This document shows, piece after piece, positions 1 through 7,646 of a stretch of 10,688 nucleotides of DNA. The translations under genes were made by a program, and so were the position numbers. Source of the DNA: an uncultured Candidatus Melainabacteria bacterium. Lineage in GTDB: Bacteria; Cyanobacteriota; Vampirovibrionia; Gastranaerophilales; Gastranaerophilaceae. The notes beneath the pieces were generated by a model. The model saw nothing but the letters and a program-made list of their open reading frames with translations, did no database searches and was not told the origin of the DNA. The stretch spans positions 1 to 10,688 of the forward strand of contig CAKVJR010000053.1 in the NCBI GenBank assembly GCA_934754855.1, written 5' to 3'. How positions within the stretch are numbered: the stretch's first letter is position 1; every line of letters begins with the position of its first letter.

Positions 1-2354
1 AAGTTATGATGAAATTTTTGGCGGGTGACATTGCCCTTGATATGTCGGGTGAACCGAGATATTTGCATTTCAAGTCTTTGCTTGATATGGAGCATAACAA
101 AGACCGCTTACGCCTTGAATTTTGGGATAAAAATACGGTTTATATCCAAGACAAAAAACTTATTTTTGATAAGTTTAAGTTCTCTGTCAATGATTCTGAA
201 ATCGTTTTGGACGCCAAGTTTAATCAGGACGGCAAGTATAAATTGGATTTGTCGTCGAAGAAATTTTCGATACAAAACGTTGATAAATTTATGCGAACGA
301 ATATGCTCATTGCGAACGGTTCCGATGTTATGAACTGTTTTAAAGATTTGGCGGGCGATTTTTCGTTTGATGTAAAAATGAGCGATACGGCGTTCGGGGC
401 GATTGTTAAGGTTAACAAAATCGTCGGCAAACTCGTTCCGTTGGCGAATATTCCTTTGACTGTTTCTAAGGGTTCAATAATCCTTGACCCGCAAAATATT
501 ACGGTTAGTAACTTCGAGGGCTTTTACGGTCATAATTCCCAAAACAAAGTCGGCATGTTCGGCAATGTCTTTGATTATGCGACAAAAGCCGATACAAACC
601 TTTTTATCACAGGCGATGCGTATGATGAGTTGGCTCAACATATTTCAAAACTTGCAGGCATAAGAATTGCATTTGTTAATGTGTCGAAGTTCGTCGTTCG
701 TGTTGTTTGCGATGTGACGGGAAAGGTCAAAGTCACGGGCGGTGCGAAAGTTCCTGCGGGGAGCAATGTGACTTTTGAGGGTGCAAGCATCAGTCCTGCA
801 AAGTTCGACCGTGCAATCGGTTTGGACTTGGAAGTCTTGAAAGACAAATTGGCGATTAATCACATTAATTATTATATTTCTGAAAATATTGCTCAAAATA
901 TTGCACCGCAAAAGCCTATGGTGTCTATCAACGGGCTTGTTAACTGTTATACGGGCTATTTGTATAATTTGGGATTTGAAATTCCAGAACCTTTGCCGAG
1001 CGAATTTTTTAATGTTCTTGTCGGTCAAACTGTGCTCAAACGTGGTACGGTTGCCGGAAAAATGAATTTCGTAAACGGTGACAAGCCACATCTTGACGGA
1101 GAAATGAAAATTAAATCCGTAAGAGTTTCGGGACAAAGTTTCAAAATCAATAACGGAAAAATAATTGCAAAAGATGATAATATTCATCTCACTGCTGACG
1201 GGCGTTTCAGACGTTTAAACTACAAATTTGACGGCAATATCAAAAACTGTTTATTATTCCCGATTTTGGTCAAAAATGTTAATTTGAACATCGATGAACT
1301 TGACGTTGAGCGTGTTATGCAATCGTTTGCACCTCGTGAACAAAGAATTGCAAATGCTCATAAAAATCTCAATCCTAATCGTCCGAAATCTGTCGAAAGT
1401 AAAATTTCGACAAAATATTTTGAGGTTGATGATACTCCAAAAACAGAAACAAAATCAGACTCTTCAAGTTCGGAAACGGTTGAACCGATTGTGTTCCAAC
1501 CGAATTTGATTGTCGTTAACGATTGTAATTTCAATGTCGGAAAAGGTGCTTATAAACAAATTAAGTTCGGAAATTTGCACGCTACGTTGACTTTGAGCAA
1601 AGAGGGCATGCTGAATGTTCAGTCTAACAAATTTGATTTTGCGGAAGGTATTTCAACGTTGAAGTTGGTCTGTGACCTTGCAAAACCTACTTATTACATA
1701 AGATTGGGAGCAAAAGATGTTGATGTTGATGTACTTTCGACGGCTATTTTGAATTTGCCGAAAGAAATTTCGGGCAAAGCGATGGCGTTGCTTGAATTTA
1801 ACACGGATGCATCGGCGAAGTTGAACGGAAAAATCCAATTCTCTGTTGATAACGGTTCAATTACGAAATTGGGCTTGGTTCAATATTTGTTAAATGTTGC
1901 ATCATTGTTTAGAAATCCGCTTGCGATGATTAGCCCGACGACGTTTTGGGATTTGGTTAATGTTCCAGAGGGTACTTTCAAAAAAATCAACGGCACACTT
2001 GTAATTAAAGATAATATCATCGAAAGAATGATGATTAAATCGTCGTCCCCTCAATTGAGTGCTTTCATTATCGGCAGAATTAATCTCGTCAATATGGACG
2101 CTTCACTTAGAATTTATACGAAATTCAGTAATATTCACAAAGGATTTTCGGGATTTTTGAGAAACATCTCTTTGAACGTCCTCTCAAAACGAGTTAAGTC
2201 TAATGTCAAAAACGATGCAAGTTACTATGCTATGGAACTTTCGCAACTTCCTGAATTGGAAACGGGCGAAGAAACGGCACAGGTTTATTTGACAAAATTT
2301 GACGGCGATGTTTTGACCTCGAACTTCATATCTCAATTGAAAAGAATTAAATAG
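1..2354 (+). CDS. AsmA-like envelope protein, C-terminal part (5' end probably outside the window)
   Basis: The reading frame is open to the left edge. The first in-frame ATG is at position 6 (782 residues from there), with no room to see a ribosome binding site. The visible part has no signal peptide or N-terminal membrane anchor, which AsmA-family proteins normally have, so I treat it as 5'-truncated. It shows the long, beta-rich, weakly repetitive pattern of the AsmA/TamB/YhdP group. The last ~220 residues look like an AsmA C-terminal region: SGKAMALLEFNT, then NGSITKLGLVQYLLN, then NGTLVIKDNIIE followed by a GRINLVNMDASLRIY segment. A charged, Ser/Thr-rich linker at about residues 440-492 separates two beta-rich halves. 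Family members span the periplasm and have been linked to phospholipid transport to the outer membrane. That role here is inference. The family is fairly sure; the exact subfamily is not. The gene converges with recN. Confidence 0.72.
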   Translation, partial: VMMKFLAGDIALDMSGEPRYLHFKSLLDMEHNKDRLRLEFWDKNTVYIQDKKLIFDKFKFSVNDSEIVLDAKFNQDGKYKLDLSSKKFSIQNVDKFMRTNMLIANGSDVMNCFKDLAGDFSFDVKMSDTAFGAIVKVNKIVGKLVPLANIPLTVSKGSIILDPQNITVSNFEGFYGHNSQNKVGMFGNVFDYATKADTNLFITGDAYDELAQHISKLAGIRIAFVNVSKFVVRVVCDVTGKVKVTGGAKVPAGSNVTFEGASISPAKFDRAIGLDLEVLKDKLAINHINYYISENIAQNIAPQKPMVSINGLVNCYTGYLYNLGFEIPEPLPSEFFNVLVGQTVLKRGTVAGKMNFVNGDKPHLDGEMKIKSVRVSGQSFKINNGKIIAKDDNIHLTADGRFRRLNYKFDGNIKNCLLFPILVKNVNLNIDELDVERVMQSFAPREQRIANAHKNLNPNRPKSVESKISTKYFEVDDTPKTETKSDSSSSETVEPIVFQPNLIVVNDCNFNVGKGAYKQIKFGNLHATLTLSKEGMLNVQSNKFDFAEGISTLKLVCDLAKPTYYIRLGAKDVDVDVLSTAILNLPKEISGKAMALLEFNTDASAKLNGKIQFSVDNGSITKLGLVQYLLNVASLFRNPLAMISPTTFWDLVNVPEGTFKKINGTLVIKDNIIERMMIKSSSPQLSAFIIGRINLVNMDASLRIYTKFSNIHKGFSGFLRNISLNVLSKRVKSNVKNDASYYAMELSQLPELETGEETAQVYLTKFDGDVLTSNFISQLKRIK

Positions 2355-2356
2355 CG

Positions 2357-4009
2357 TTAATTTGCCGAAAGGAGCGATTTTGCAAATTCGATTGCGGAGT
2401 CAGAGTCTGTTCCCGAGGCAAGTTTCGCTATTGCTGTGATTTTTTCTTCGTCGTTAAGCGTTTTGATTTCAACAGTCGTAAAGTCGCCCTGTTCCTTAGT
2501 TACAAGGAAGTGGCGGTCTGCTTTTGCTGCTATTATCGCTTGGTGTGTAATAACTAAAATTTGTCTGAATTTTGAAAGTTCGGCAATTTCGTCTGCCACA
2601 CTCTGAGCGGCTTTGCCTGAAATTCCCGTATCAATTTCATCAAAAATTACAGTGTCAATGTCATCTGCTTGGGCAAAAATCGTTTTTATCGCAAGCATTA
2701 CCCTCGAAATTTCACCGCCCGATGCCGTTTTTGCAAGCGGTGCAAGGTCTTGAGAAACGTTTGTGGAAATGAAAAATTCAACGTTGTCCGCTCCGTTCGC
2801 CCCCAAATCCGTCGGGGTAATTCTTATTTCAAATCTCGATTTTGCAAGTTCCAATTTCTCGAGTTCTTCTTCGATTAACGTCGAAAGCAAGACAGCACAG
2901 TTGTTTCGGCTTGCCGTTATATTTGCTGAAAATTTTTTCAATTTTGATAAAATAATCTCAATTTTTTCTTCGATTTCTTTAACCGCACGAGTTGAATGTT
3001 CAATTGAAGAAAGTTCCGTTGAAAGTTTGTCATAAGTTTTTAAAACTTCCTCGAGATTGCCGCCGTATTTGCGTTTCACCTTGTCTAAAGTGAAAAGTCG
3101 CTCTTGAATTTCATTCAATCTTTCCGTGTCGTCAGAAACAGACTGAGAGTAGTCACGGAGCGTATTTGCGGTATCTCTTATGAGTTCTTGAATTTCGATT
3201 ATAGAGGATTCAATTTCTTTTAGCGATTCGTCCATGGTTGTCGCTTTTGAGATGTTCATTTTTATTTTTGAAAAAGCGTCTGTAATTGAGTCGTCATCGC
3301 CATTTAAAGCCCAATATGCCGTCGAAGTCAATTCTTTTAATTTTTCAGCATTTTCAAGGACGGAAAGTTCGTTTTGTAACTTTTCGTCTTCGTCAGTTTC
3401 TTTTATTTCCGCCTCTTCGATTTCGCTGATTTGGAATTTCAAAAAATCGATTTGCGATTCTGTTGCATTTGCTGTATTTTTGGCAAATTCGAGTGATTTT
3501 TGCAGCCCTGTATATTCGCCGTAAAGCGATTTGTATTCGTCTAAATCCTTGCCGTAGATGTCTTTTGCATAATTGTCCAAAAGCGTTATATGCGATTTCG
3601 GTTGCATAAAGGCGTAGGTTTGGTGTTGGGAGTGAATGTCGATGAATTTTTCTTTAAATTCTCTTAAAAAATTTTGGTTAACCAAAGTGCCGTTAATTCT
3701 CGCCCTTGAAGATGATTGGGTAATTTCTCTCGTCAAAATAATTTCATCGGTGAGGTCTATTCCGTTTTCTTCAAACAAATCTTTCAAATCGTGTTTTGTG
3801 TTTGAAATTGTGAGTTCGACGGTTGCTTTGTCCGAACCTTTTTTTATGACGTCAGAGCCTGCTTTTGCACCGAAAGCGATGTCGATTGCATTAATCAAAA
3901 TACTTTTACCGGCACCTGTTTCACCTGTTATAACGTTCAATCCGTTTGAAAAATCTACGGTCAAATCGTCAATCAATATGTAGTTTTTTATCCGAATTGA
4001 ATTGAGCAT
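2357..4009 (-). CDS. recN: DNA repair protein RecN (SMC-like ATPase)
   Basis: At 550 residues it matches the usual RecN length (about 550-575). The N-terminus has the Walker A loop GETGAGKS at residues 29-36, with the RecN-like opening LNSIRIKNYILIDDL before it. The C-terminal half has the ABC signature ASGGEISRVMLA (429-440), Walker B with catalytic Glu in TVIFDEIDTGISG (453-465) and the switch His in VITHQ (H489). Between them lies a long helical, Glu/Lys-rich coiled-coil region (about 150-380). RecN is a cytosolic SMC-like protein that acts at double-strand breaks in recombinational repair. The start is supported by AGGA nine bases upstream and by a good promoter just before it. The segment after the switch His reads QAIIAA rather than the LPQIAA I remember from other RecN proteins, a small deviation. 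The stop is two bases from the stop of the convergent AsmA-like gene. Confidence 0.97.
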   Translation of the reverse strand: MLNSIRIKNYILIDDLTVDFSNGLNVITGETGAGKSILINAIDIAFGAKAGSDVIKKGSDKATVELTISNTKHDLKDLFEENGIDLTDEIILTREITQSSSRARINGTLVNQNFLREFKEKFIDIHSQHQTYAFMQPKSHITLLDNYAKDIYGKDLDEYKSLYGEYTGLQKSLEFAKNTANATESQIDFLKFQISEIEEAEIKETDEDEKLQNELSVLENAEKLKELTSTAYWALNGDDDSITDAFSKIKMNISKATTMDESLKEIESSIIEIQELIRDTANTLRDYSQSVSDDTERLNEIQERLFTLDKVKRKYGGNLEEVLKTYDKLSTELSSIEHSTRAVKEIEEKIEIILSKLKKFSANITASRNNCAVLLSTLIEEELEKLELAKSRFEIRITPTDLGANGADNVEFFISTNVSQDLAPLAKTASGGEISRVMLAIKTIFAQADDIDTVIFDEIDTGISGKAAQSVADEIAELSKFRQILVITHQAIIAAKADRHFLVTKEQGDFTTVEIKTLNDEEKITAIAKLASGTDSDSAIEFAKSLLSAN

Positions 4010-4030
4010 ATCCCTTTTTCCTACTAAATA

Positions 4031-4059
4031 ATTTTATCTCTTGTTTTTATTTGTGACAA
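4031..4059 (-). promoter_or_regulatory. Candidate sigma-70 promoter of recN
   Basis: On the minus strand, TTGTCA (4059-4054) and TAAAAT (4036-4031) are separated by exactly 17 bases, each matching the consensus at five of six positions. Transcription would start near 4024, giving a leader of about 15 bases that begins at the AGGA ribosome binding site. Confidence 0.6.
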
Positions 4060-4060
4060 G
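4040..4060. repeat. Short inverted repeat between the recN promoter boxes
   Basis: CTTGT (4040-4044) and ACAAG (4056-4060) are perfect inverted arms separated by 11 bases. They cover the -35 box and the spacer of the recN promoter, where a repressor could bind. It does not match the LexA boxes I know from E. coli, Bacillus or cyanobacteria. Arms of five bases can arise by chance, so an operator role is a guess. Confidence 0.25.
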
Positions 4061-4115
4061 AATGTTAAATCGTGTATAAAATTTTCGGTTGAAAAAGTTT
4101 TTCCTAAAAATTTGC

Positions 4116-4140
4116 AAAAAAAAATCCGCACATAGTGCGG
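4116..4140 (-). terminator. Intrinsic terminator of the 130-residue gene
   Basis: On the minus strand a perfect six-base-pair GC-rich stem (CCGCAC/GTGCGG, 4126-4140) with a three-base loop is followed, after one base, by nine consecutive T (4124-4116). It lies 22 bases past the stop of the minus-strand gene at 4163-4555 and upstream of the recN promoter, so it separates the two transcripts. Confidence 0.88.
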
Positions 4141-4162
4141 CAGTTCAGGAAAATAGTTTGTT

Positions 4163-4555
4163 TTAAGCAAGCGTGTTTATTGATTTTAAGACAATTTTGG
4201 ATTTGATTTCCGACGGAAGATTTAAGTTTGCAAAATCGCCGTCAAGTGTTGCCATTCCTGTGTCGTAAGCATCTTCAAAATTTTTCATTGAATTTGCAAT
4301 TCTTGAATAAGTGTCCGTGTCTGCGGCGGGAATTTTGTATGTCGTTTTGATTGTTTTTTGAACCTCTGCTTTGATTGTCAAAGATTGGTTCGCCATAAAA
4401 TCCAAAACATCTTTTGCTTTTAAGTCGGAAGTTGCGTTCATTGTTTGTGTTTGGGTAACTTTTGTTTCCTCTGTTATACCCATTGTTTCCTTGAGTTTTT
4501 TGCGAACTTCCGCACAACGCATTGAATACAAACTGATTCCGTTTACTAAATCCAT
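4163..4555 (-). CDS. Uncharacterised 130-residue helical protein
   Basis: I do not recognise this protein. It is small, soluble and probably mostly helical, with no signal peptide or membrane segment and one cysteine (C14). The N-terminal ~25 residues (MDLVNGISLYSMRCAEVRKKLK) look like an amphipathic helix. A Thr/Gln-rich stretch (TQTQTMNAT, about 35-43) follows, then Lys/Ala-rich helices and a C-terminal NLNLPSEIKSKIV segment. Evidence that it is a real gene: a near-ideal ribosome binding site (AGGAG, about seven bases before the ATG), a dedicated intrinsic terminator just after the stop, and a candidate promoter upstream. An overlapping 112-residue minus-strand frame (4275-4613) has none of these. 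It sits as a single-gene unit between recN and the divergent hydrolase operon. Function is unknown; context does not settle it. Confidence 0.78.
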   Translation of the reverse strand: MDLVNGISLYSMRCAEVRKKLKETMGITEETKVTQTQTMNATSDLKAKDVLDFMANQSLTIKAEVQKTIKTTYKIPAADTDTYSRIANSMKNFEDAYDTGMATLDGDFANLNLPSEIKSKIVLKSINTLA

Positions 4556-4585
4556 TTTCCGCTCCTGTCAAATTCCCTTGAGTTT

Positions 4586-4613
4586 TTTTTAATGAATTTT
4601 TTTCTTTCGTCAA
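4586..4613 (-). promoter_or_regulatory. Weak candidate promoter of the 130-residue gene
   Basis: On the minus strand, TTGACG (4613-4608) and TAAAAA (4591-4586) are 16 bases apart. The -35 matches five of six positions and the -10 four of six. The region is so A/T-rich that the -10 placement is uncertain. Confidence 0.33.
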
Positions 4614-4627
4614 AATATTTTGAATGA

Positions 4628-4662
4628 CTTGTTACGAAATGTTAATATTACTTCATAACAAG
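4628..4662. repeat. 35-base imperfect palindrome in the divergent intergenic region
   Basis: CTTGTTA (4628-4634) pairs perfectly with TAACAAG (4656-4662). The pairing continues inward with GAA (4636-4638) against TTC (4652-4654) and T4640 against A4650, so 11 of 13 positions per arm match around a nine-base AT-rich centre. There is no flanking T tract, so it is not an intrinsic terminator. It lies between the start of the minus-strand 130-residue gene and the TATAAT of the plus-strand operon, a natural place for an operator serving one or both directions. Confidence 0.5.
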
Positions 4663-4682
4663 CCTAACAGAGCGTTTTTCGG

Positions 4683-4688
4683 TATAAT
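4683..4688 (+). promoter_or_regulatory. Perfect -10 box of the hydrolase-permease operon, six bases from the ATG
   Basis: TATAAT is a full match to the sigma-70 -10 consensus. The first ATG of the hydrolase is only six bases downstream, so the transcript would begin at or next to the start codon. I find no convincing -35 box at 16-18 bases and no extended TG. The palindrome at 4628-4662 occupies the upstream position instead, which suggests activator dependence. Confidence 0.55.
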
Positions 4689-4694
4689 AAAAAT

Positions 4695-5612
4695 ATGAAT
4701 ATGGACGGCGTGCGTAAGTTTTTCTATATGTTTTTGTGGTATTTGTTTGTCATTTGCAAACTTTTTGTTTTGATTTGGCATCATATTTTGACGGGAAAAA
4801 CGAGAGTATCACTGTATTTTAAGAAAAAAGCAGAGAATTTTCTCTTCTTTTCGCCCCGTGTTTACAAAGTTTCTTATATCAGAAAAGAGGTCAAAACTTA
4901 TAGCGAGCCTGTCCGTTTGTTCACGAAAGATATGGTAAAATTGCACGCAAGTTTTTTGCCGCCTGAAGAGGGAAAACCTGTGGTTTTGTTCTTTCACGGG
5001 CAATCGGAAAATATTACGAAATGGCAAAATACGTTTTCATTTTTCAGACAAAACGGATACGGAGCATTGTTTCTTTCCTATCGGGGACATTTGAAAAGTG
5101 CGGGAAGACCGTCTGAAGAGGGTGTTTACACTGATGCGGAAACGGCAATGGAATATTTAATCGAAAAAGGTTTTTCGCCTGAAAATATAATCCTTTGGGG
5201 TCGCTCGTTAGGTTCTGCCGTTGCTTTGCAAACTGCGTTAAAATACAACGTAAAAGCGGTCGTTCTCGAAAGTCCGATTTTGGATATTAAACAGGCTGCG
5301 ATTTCTGTTTTCGCAAGATATGTTAAAATTTTCAAATTCGTTTTGTTGAGAAGATTTATAAAATGGCTGCTTGAAAGTGCCGATTACATTCAAATGTTTG
5401 ATAACGGCGAAAAAATTTCAAAAGTTAAAGCACCGATTTTGATTATGCACGCAAAAAATGACGAAAAAATATCTTATGAACAAGCAGTGACGCTCTCAAG
5501 ACTCAATCCGTCCGCAAGGTTGTTTCTCGTTGAGGACGGCTCTCATGACCATTCGGAATGGTGCTATGATGAGGCGAAAAACTTTATTGAGGGCTTGAAA
5601 TGCAGTTGTTAA
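4695..5612 (+). CDS. Membrane-anchored alpha/beta hydrolase (BEM46/ABHD13-like)
   Basis: This is a 305-residue serine hydrolase of the alpha/beta fold. A hydrophobic segment at about residues 9-32 should anchor it in the membrane. The catalytic core follows: an oxyanion-type FFHGQSEN (99-106), the nucleophile elbow GRSLG (169-173, S171), a probable acid at D256 in MHAKNDEKIS, and the catalytic His in DGSHDH (H284). This triad order fits the BEM46/ABHD13 group, whose substrates are mostly unknown; thioesters, lipids or peptides are all possible. I chose the ATG at 4695 because the anchor needs it. The in-frame ATG at 4701 is equally possible, and neither has a ribosome binding site. Its end overlaps the first permease gene by 13 bases, so the two are probably translationally coupled and may act on the same substrate class. 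Confidence 0.87.
   Translation: MNMDGVRKFFYMFLWYLFVICKLFVLIWHHILTGKTRVSLYFKKKAENFLFFSPRVYKVSYIRKEVKTYSEPVRLFTKDMVKLHASFLPPEEGKPVVLFFHGQSENITKWQNTFSFFRQNGYGALFLSYRGHLKSAGRPSEEGVYTDAETAMEYLIEKGFSPENIILWGRSLGSAVALQTALKYNVKAVVLESPILDIKQAAISVFARYVKIFKFVLLRRFIKWLLESADYIQMFDNGEKISKVKAPILIMHAKNDEKISYEQAVTLSRLNPSARLFLVEDGSHDHSEWCYDEAKNFIEGLKCSC
5589..5593 (+). promoter_or_regulatory. Ribosome binding site that decides the start of the DppB-type permease
   Basis: GAGGG lies six bases before the ATG at 5600, inside the end of the hydrolase gene. The alternative in-frame ATG at 5612 forms a TAATG stop-start overlap but has no comparable site. This favours 5600. Confidence 0.6.
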
Positions 5613-6568
5613 TGTATATTTTAAAAAGATTTTTGCAAACTATTCCTCTTTTGTTTATAGTTTCGATTATCGGATTTTTCCTGATTAGAGCATGTCCTGT
5701 TGACCCGTTGGGTGAACTCAGAATGAATCCTTCGATTTCCAAGCAGACTCTTGAGGCTGAAAAAATCCGACTCGGACTTGATAAACCTGTTATTGTTCAA
5801 TACGGTTTGTGGCTCAGAGGCTTTGTTAAAGGCGATATGGGCATTTGCACAACGGGAGAAAAAGTTTCCGATAAATTGAAAGAGCGGATTCCGAACACGC
5901 TTTTGCTTACGATTACGGTAATTTTTTTCACTTGGCTTGTCGGCATTCCGCTTGGAATTGTAGCGGCTTTGAACAAAGGAAGGCCTGTTGACAGAATGTT
6001 GACTATTTTATCAAGTATCGGAATGGCAATTCCGTCGTTCTTTTTCGCACTTTTAATGTTGATTTTTGCGGTAAGAACGGGTTGGTTTCCGACGGGCGGT
6101 TTGACGAGTTACAATTTTTCTTCAATGTCCGAAATAGGCAAAATTATTGACATTGCAAAACATTTGGTCTTGCCGACTTTGGTTTTGTTTACAATTTCAT
6201 TGTCGGGTTTGCAGCGACAAATGAGAAGTAATTTGCTTGACGTTATGGAAAGCGATTACGTAAAATACGCTCGAGCAAAGGGTTTGAGCGAGAATAAGGT
6301 TGTCTTTAAGCATGCTTTAAGAAATGCGATAAATCCGCTTGTAACGCTTTTGGGCTTTGAGTTTGCGTCATTGTTAAGCGGTGCGGCTTTGACTGAGTAT
6401 GTTTTTCAGTATCCGGGGCTTGGACGTTTGATTTTGGAAGCTGTTTTAAAGTCCGATATTAACCTTGTTATGGCGTCTTTGATGATAGGTACGATAATGC
6501 TTGTTGCGGGCAATTTGCTTGCTGATATTTTGTTGAAACTTGTTGATCCGAGAGTTGAGGCATCGTAA
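5600..6568 (+). CDS. ABC transporter permease, DppB/OppB type
   Basis: The 322-residue length and layout are standard for the DppB/OppB family: an N-terminal YILKRFLQTIPLLF opening, a first membrane helix (about 10-30), an external loop with KIRLGLDKPVIVQYGLWL, and five further helices at about 99-122, 133-158, 187-205, 246-268 and 288-312. The cytoplasmic coupling (EAA) loop that contacts the ATPase is at 219-248 (DYVKYARAKGLSENKV then HALRNAINPL). The C-terminus LVDPRVEA is typical. The protein would pair with the next gene to form the membrane channel of an importer for peptides or similar solutes. The start at 5600 overlaps the hydrolase stop by 13 bases. The stop shares one base with the next start (TAATG). 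No ATPase or binding-protein gene is present here. Confidence 0.93.
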   Translation: MQLLMYILKRFLQTIPLLFIVSIIGFFLIRACPVDPLGELRMNPSISKQTLEAEKIRLGLDKPVIVQYGLWLRGFVKGDMGICTTGEKVSDKLKERIPNTLLLTITVIFFTWLVGIPLGIVAALNKGRPVDRMLTILSSIGMAIPSFFFALLMLIFAVRTGWFPTGGLTSYNFSSMSEIGKIIDIAKHLVLPTLVLFTISLSGLQRQMRSNLLDVMESDYVKYARAKGLSENKVVFKHALRNAINPLVTLLGFEFASLLSGAALTEYVFQYPGLGRLILEAVLKSDINLVMASLMIGTIMLVAGNLLADILLKLVDPRVEAS

Positions 6569-7644
6569 TGAATTACATCAGTGAGGGAATTTTTAAACAA
6601 ATGATGCGTGATAAGTTTGCGGCGAGTGCGTTTTGGGTACTTGTGGTACTTTATCTTGCTGTATTTTCGGCGACATTTATTTCTCCGTATTCAAAGGATT
6701 ATTCGGACAGACAATCGGCTTATGCCCCGCCGTCAAAGATTTACGTGGTTAATGAAAACGGAAAAATTTGTAAACCTTATACTTATAATTATGTTCGCTT
6801 TTTTGATGAAAATACTTTCAAAATCAAGTATAGCGAGGACAGAAGCAAAAAATTCGCCGTAAAATATTTTGCGAAAGGTTATAAATATAAATTATTCGGA
6901 TTTATCCCTTGTGACAGACATTTTATAAATGTTGAAAACGGCGGTAAATTGTACATTTTGGGTACTGATATTAACGGTCGGGATAATTTTTCGAGGTTGC
7001 TTTTCGGCGGGCAAATTTCGCTTACCGTCGGATTTTTGGCGTTGTTTATTTGTTTCCCTTTGGGGCTTTTATATGGCGGAATTTCGGGGTATTTCGGAGG
7101 AAAAACCGACTTTTTGATGATGAGATTTGCCGAGGCGGTTATGAGTATTCCGAGTTTTTATCTTTTGATAATTTTGGCGTCGATTTTGCCTGCGGGCATG
7201 ACGAGTGTACAGCGGTTTGCTCTGATTGTTGCAATTCTTGCTTTTATCGGCTGGGCAGGATTTGCAAGAGTTATCCGTGGTATGGTTTTGTCGATTAAAA
7301 AACAGGAGTACGTTTCGGCGGCGGTTGCGTCAGGTGCTTCTAAAATGAGAATAATTTTAAAACATATTTTGCCTCAGACGATGAGTTATGTAATCGTTGC
7401 GATGACGTTGAGTATTCCGTCTTATATTTTATCAGAATCAGGATTGAGCTTTTTGGGACTTGGCATTCAGCAGCCTGATGCAAGTTGGGGAAATATGCTC
7501 AAAGAGGCTCAGGAGTTTGTAAATATTACTTCAAGACCTTGGCTTTTGATGCCCGGATTTTTAATTTTTGTTGCCGTTTTAGCATTTAACGTAATCGGTG
7601 ATACAATTAGAGATGTAGTTGACCCAAAAAGTAAGGTGAGGTAA
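6568..7644 (+). CDS. ABC transporter permease, DppC/OppC type, with an enlarged external domain
   Basis: This 358-residue partner permease is longer than typical DppC/OppC proteins (about 300). After the first membrane helix (about 21-39) comes roughly 80 extra residues (52-130) rich in Tyr, Lys and Phe, expected outside the cytoplasmic membrane. The family motif GTDINGRDNFSRLL follows at 132-145, then membrane helices at about 150-172, 190-209, 217-238, 272-290 and 328-346. The coupling loop is EYVSAAVASGAS at 247-258 with KHILPQ, and LSFLGLG at 293-299 is characteristic. From memory, YejE and some permeases of other phyla carry a comparable enlarged loop, so it is probably a subfamily trait. 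GAGG seven bases before the ATG is the ribosome binding site. The start overlaps the preceding stop by one base, so both permeases are coupled. Confidence 0.93.
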   Translation: MNYISEGIFKQMMRDKFAASAFWVLVVLYLAVFSATFISPYSKDYSDRQSAYAPPSKIYVVNENGKICKPYTYNYVRFFDENTFKIKYSEDRSKKFAVKYFAKGYKYKLFGFIPCDRHFINVENGGKLYILGTDINGRDNFSRLLFGGQISLTVGFLALFICFPLGLLYGGISGYFGGKTDFLMMRFAEAVMSIPSFYLLIILASILPAGMTSVQRFALIVAILAFIGWAGFARVIRGMVLSIKKQEYVSAAVASGASKMRIILKHILPQTMSYVIVAMTLSIPSYILSESGLSFLGLGIQQPDASWGNMLKEAQEFVNITSRPWLLMPGFLIFVAVLAFNVIGDTIRDVVDPKSKVR

Positions 7645-7646
7645 AA

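Noticed and set aside
645..1187. 180-residue open frame on the minus strand inside the AsmA-like gene
   Set aside because: It lies wholly within a well-supported plus-strand gene, has low-complexity Asn/Arg/Ile-rich content with no family motif, and no ribosome binding site I trust.
4111..4124. The A run before recN as a poly-A slippage site
   Set aside because: It is the T tract of the minus-strand terminator, which explains it fully.
4275..4613. 112-residue minus-strand frame overlapping the 130-residue gene
   Set aside because: It is Lys/Asn-rich without pattern, and its start lacks the AGGAG site that precedes the ATG at 4555. The other frame ends neatly before the terminator.
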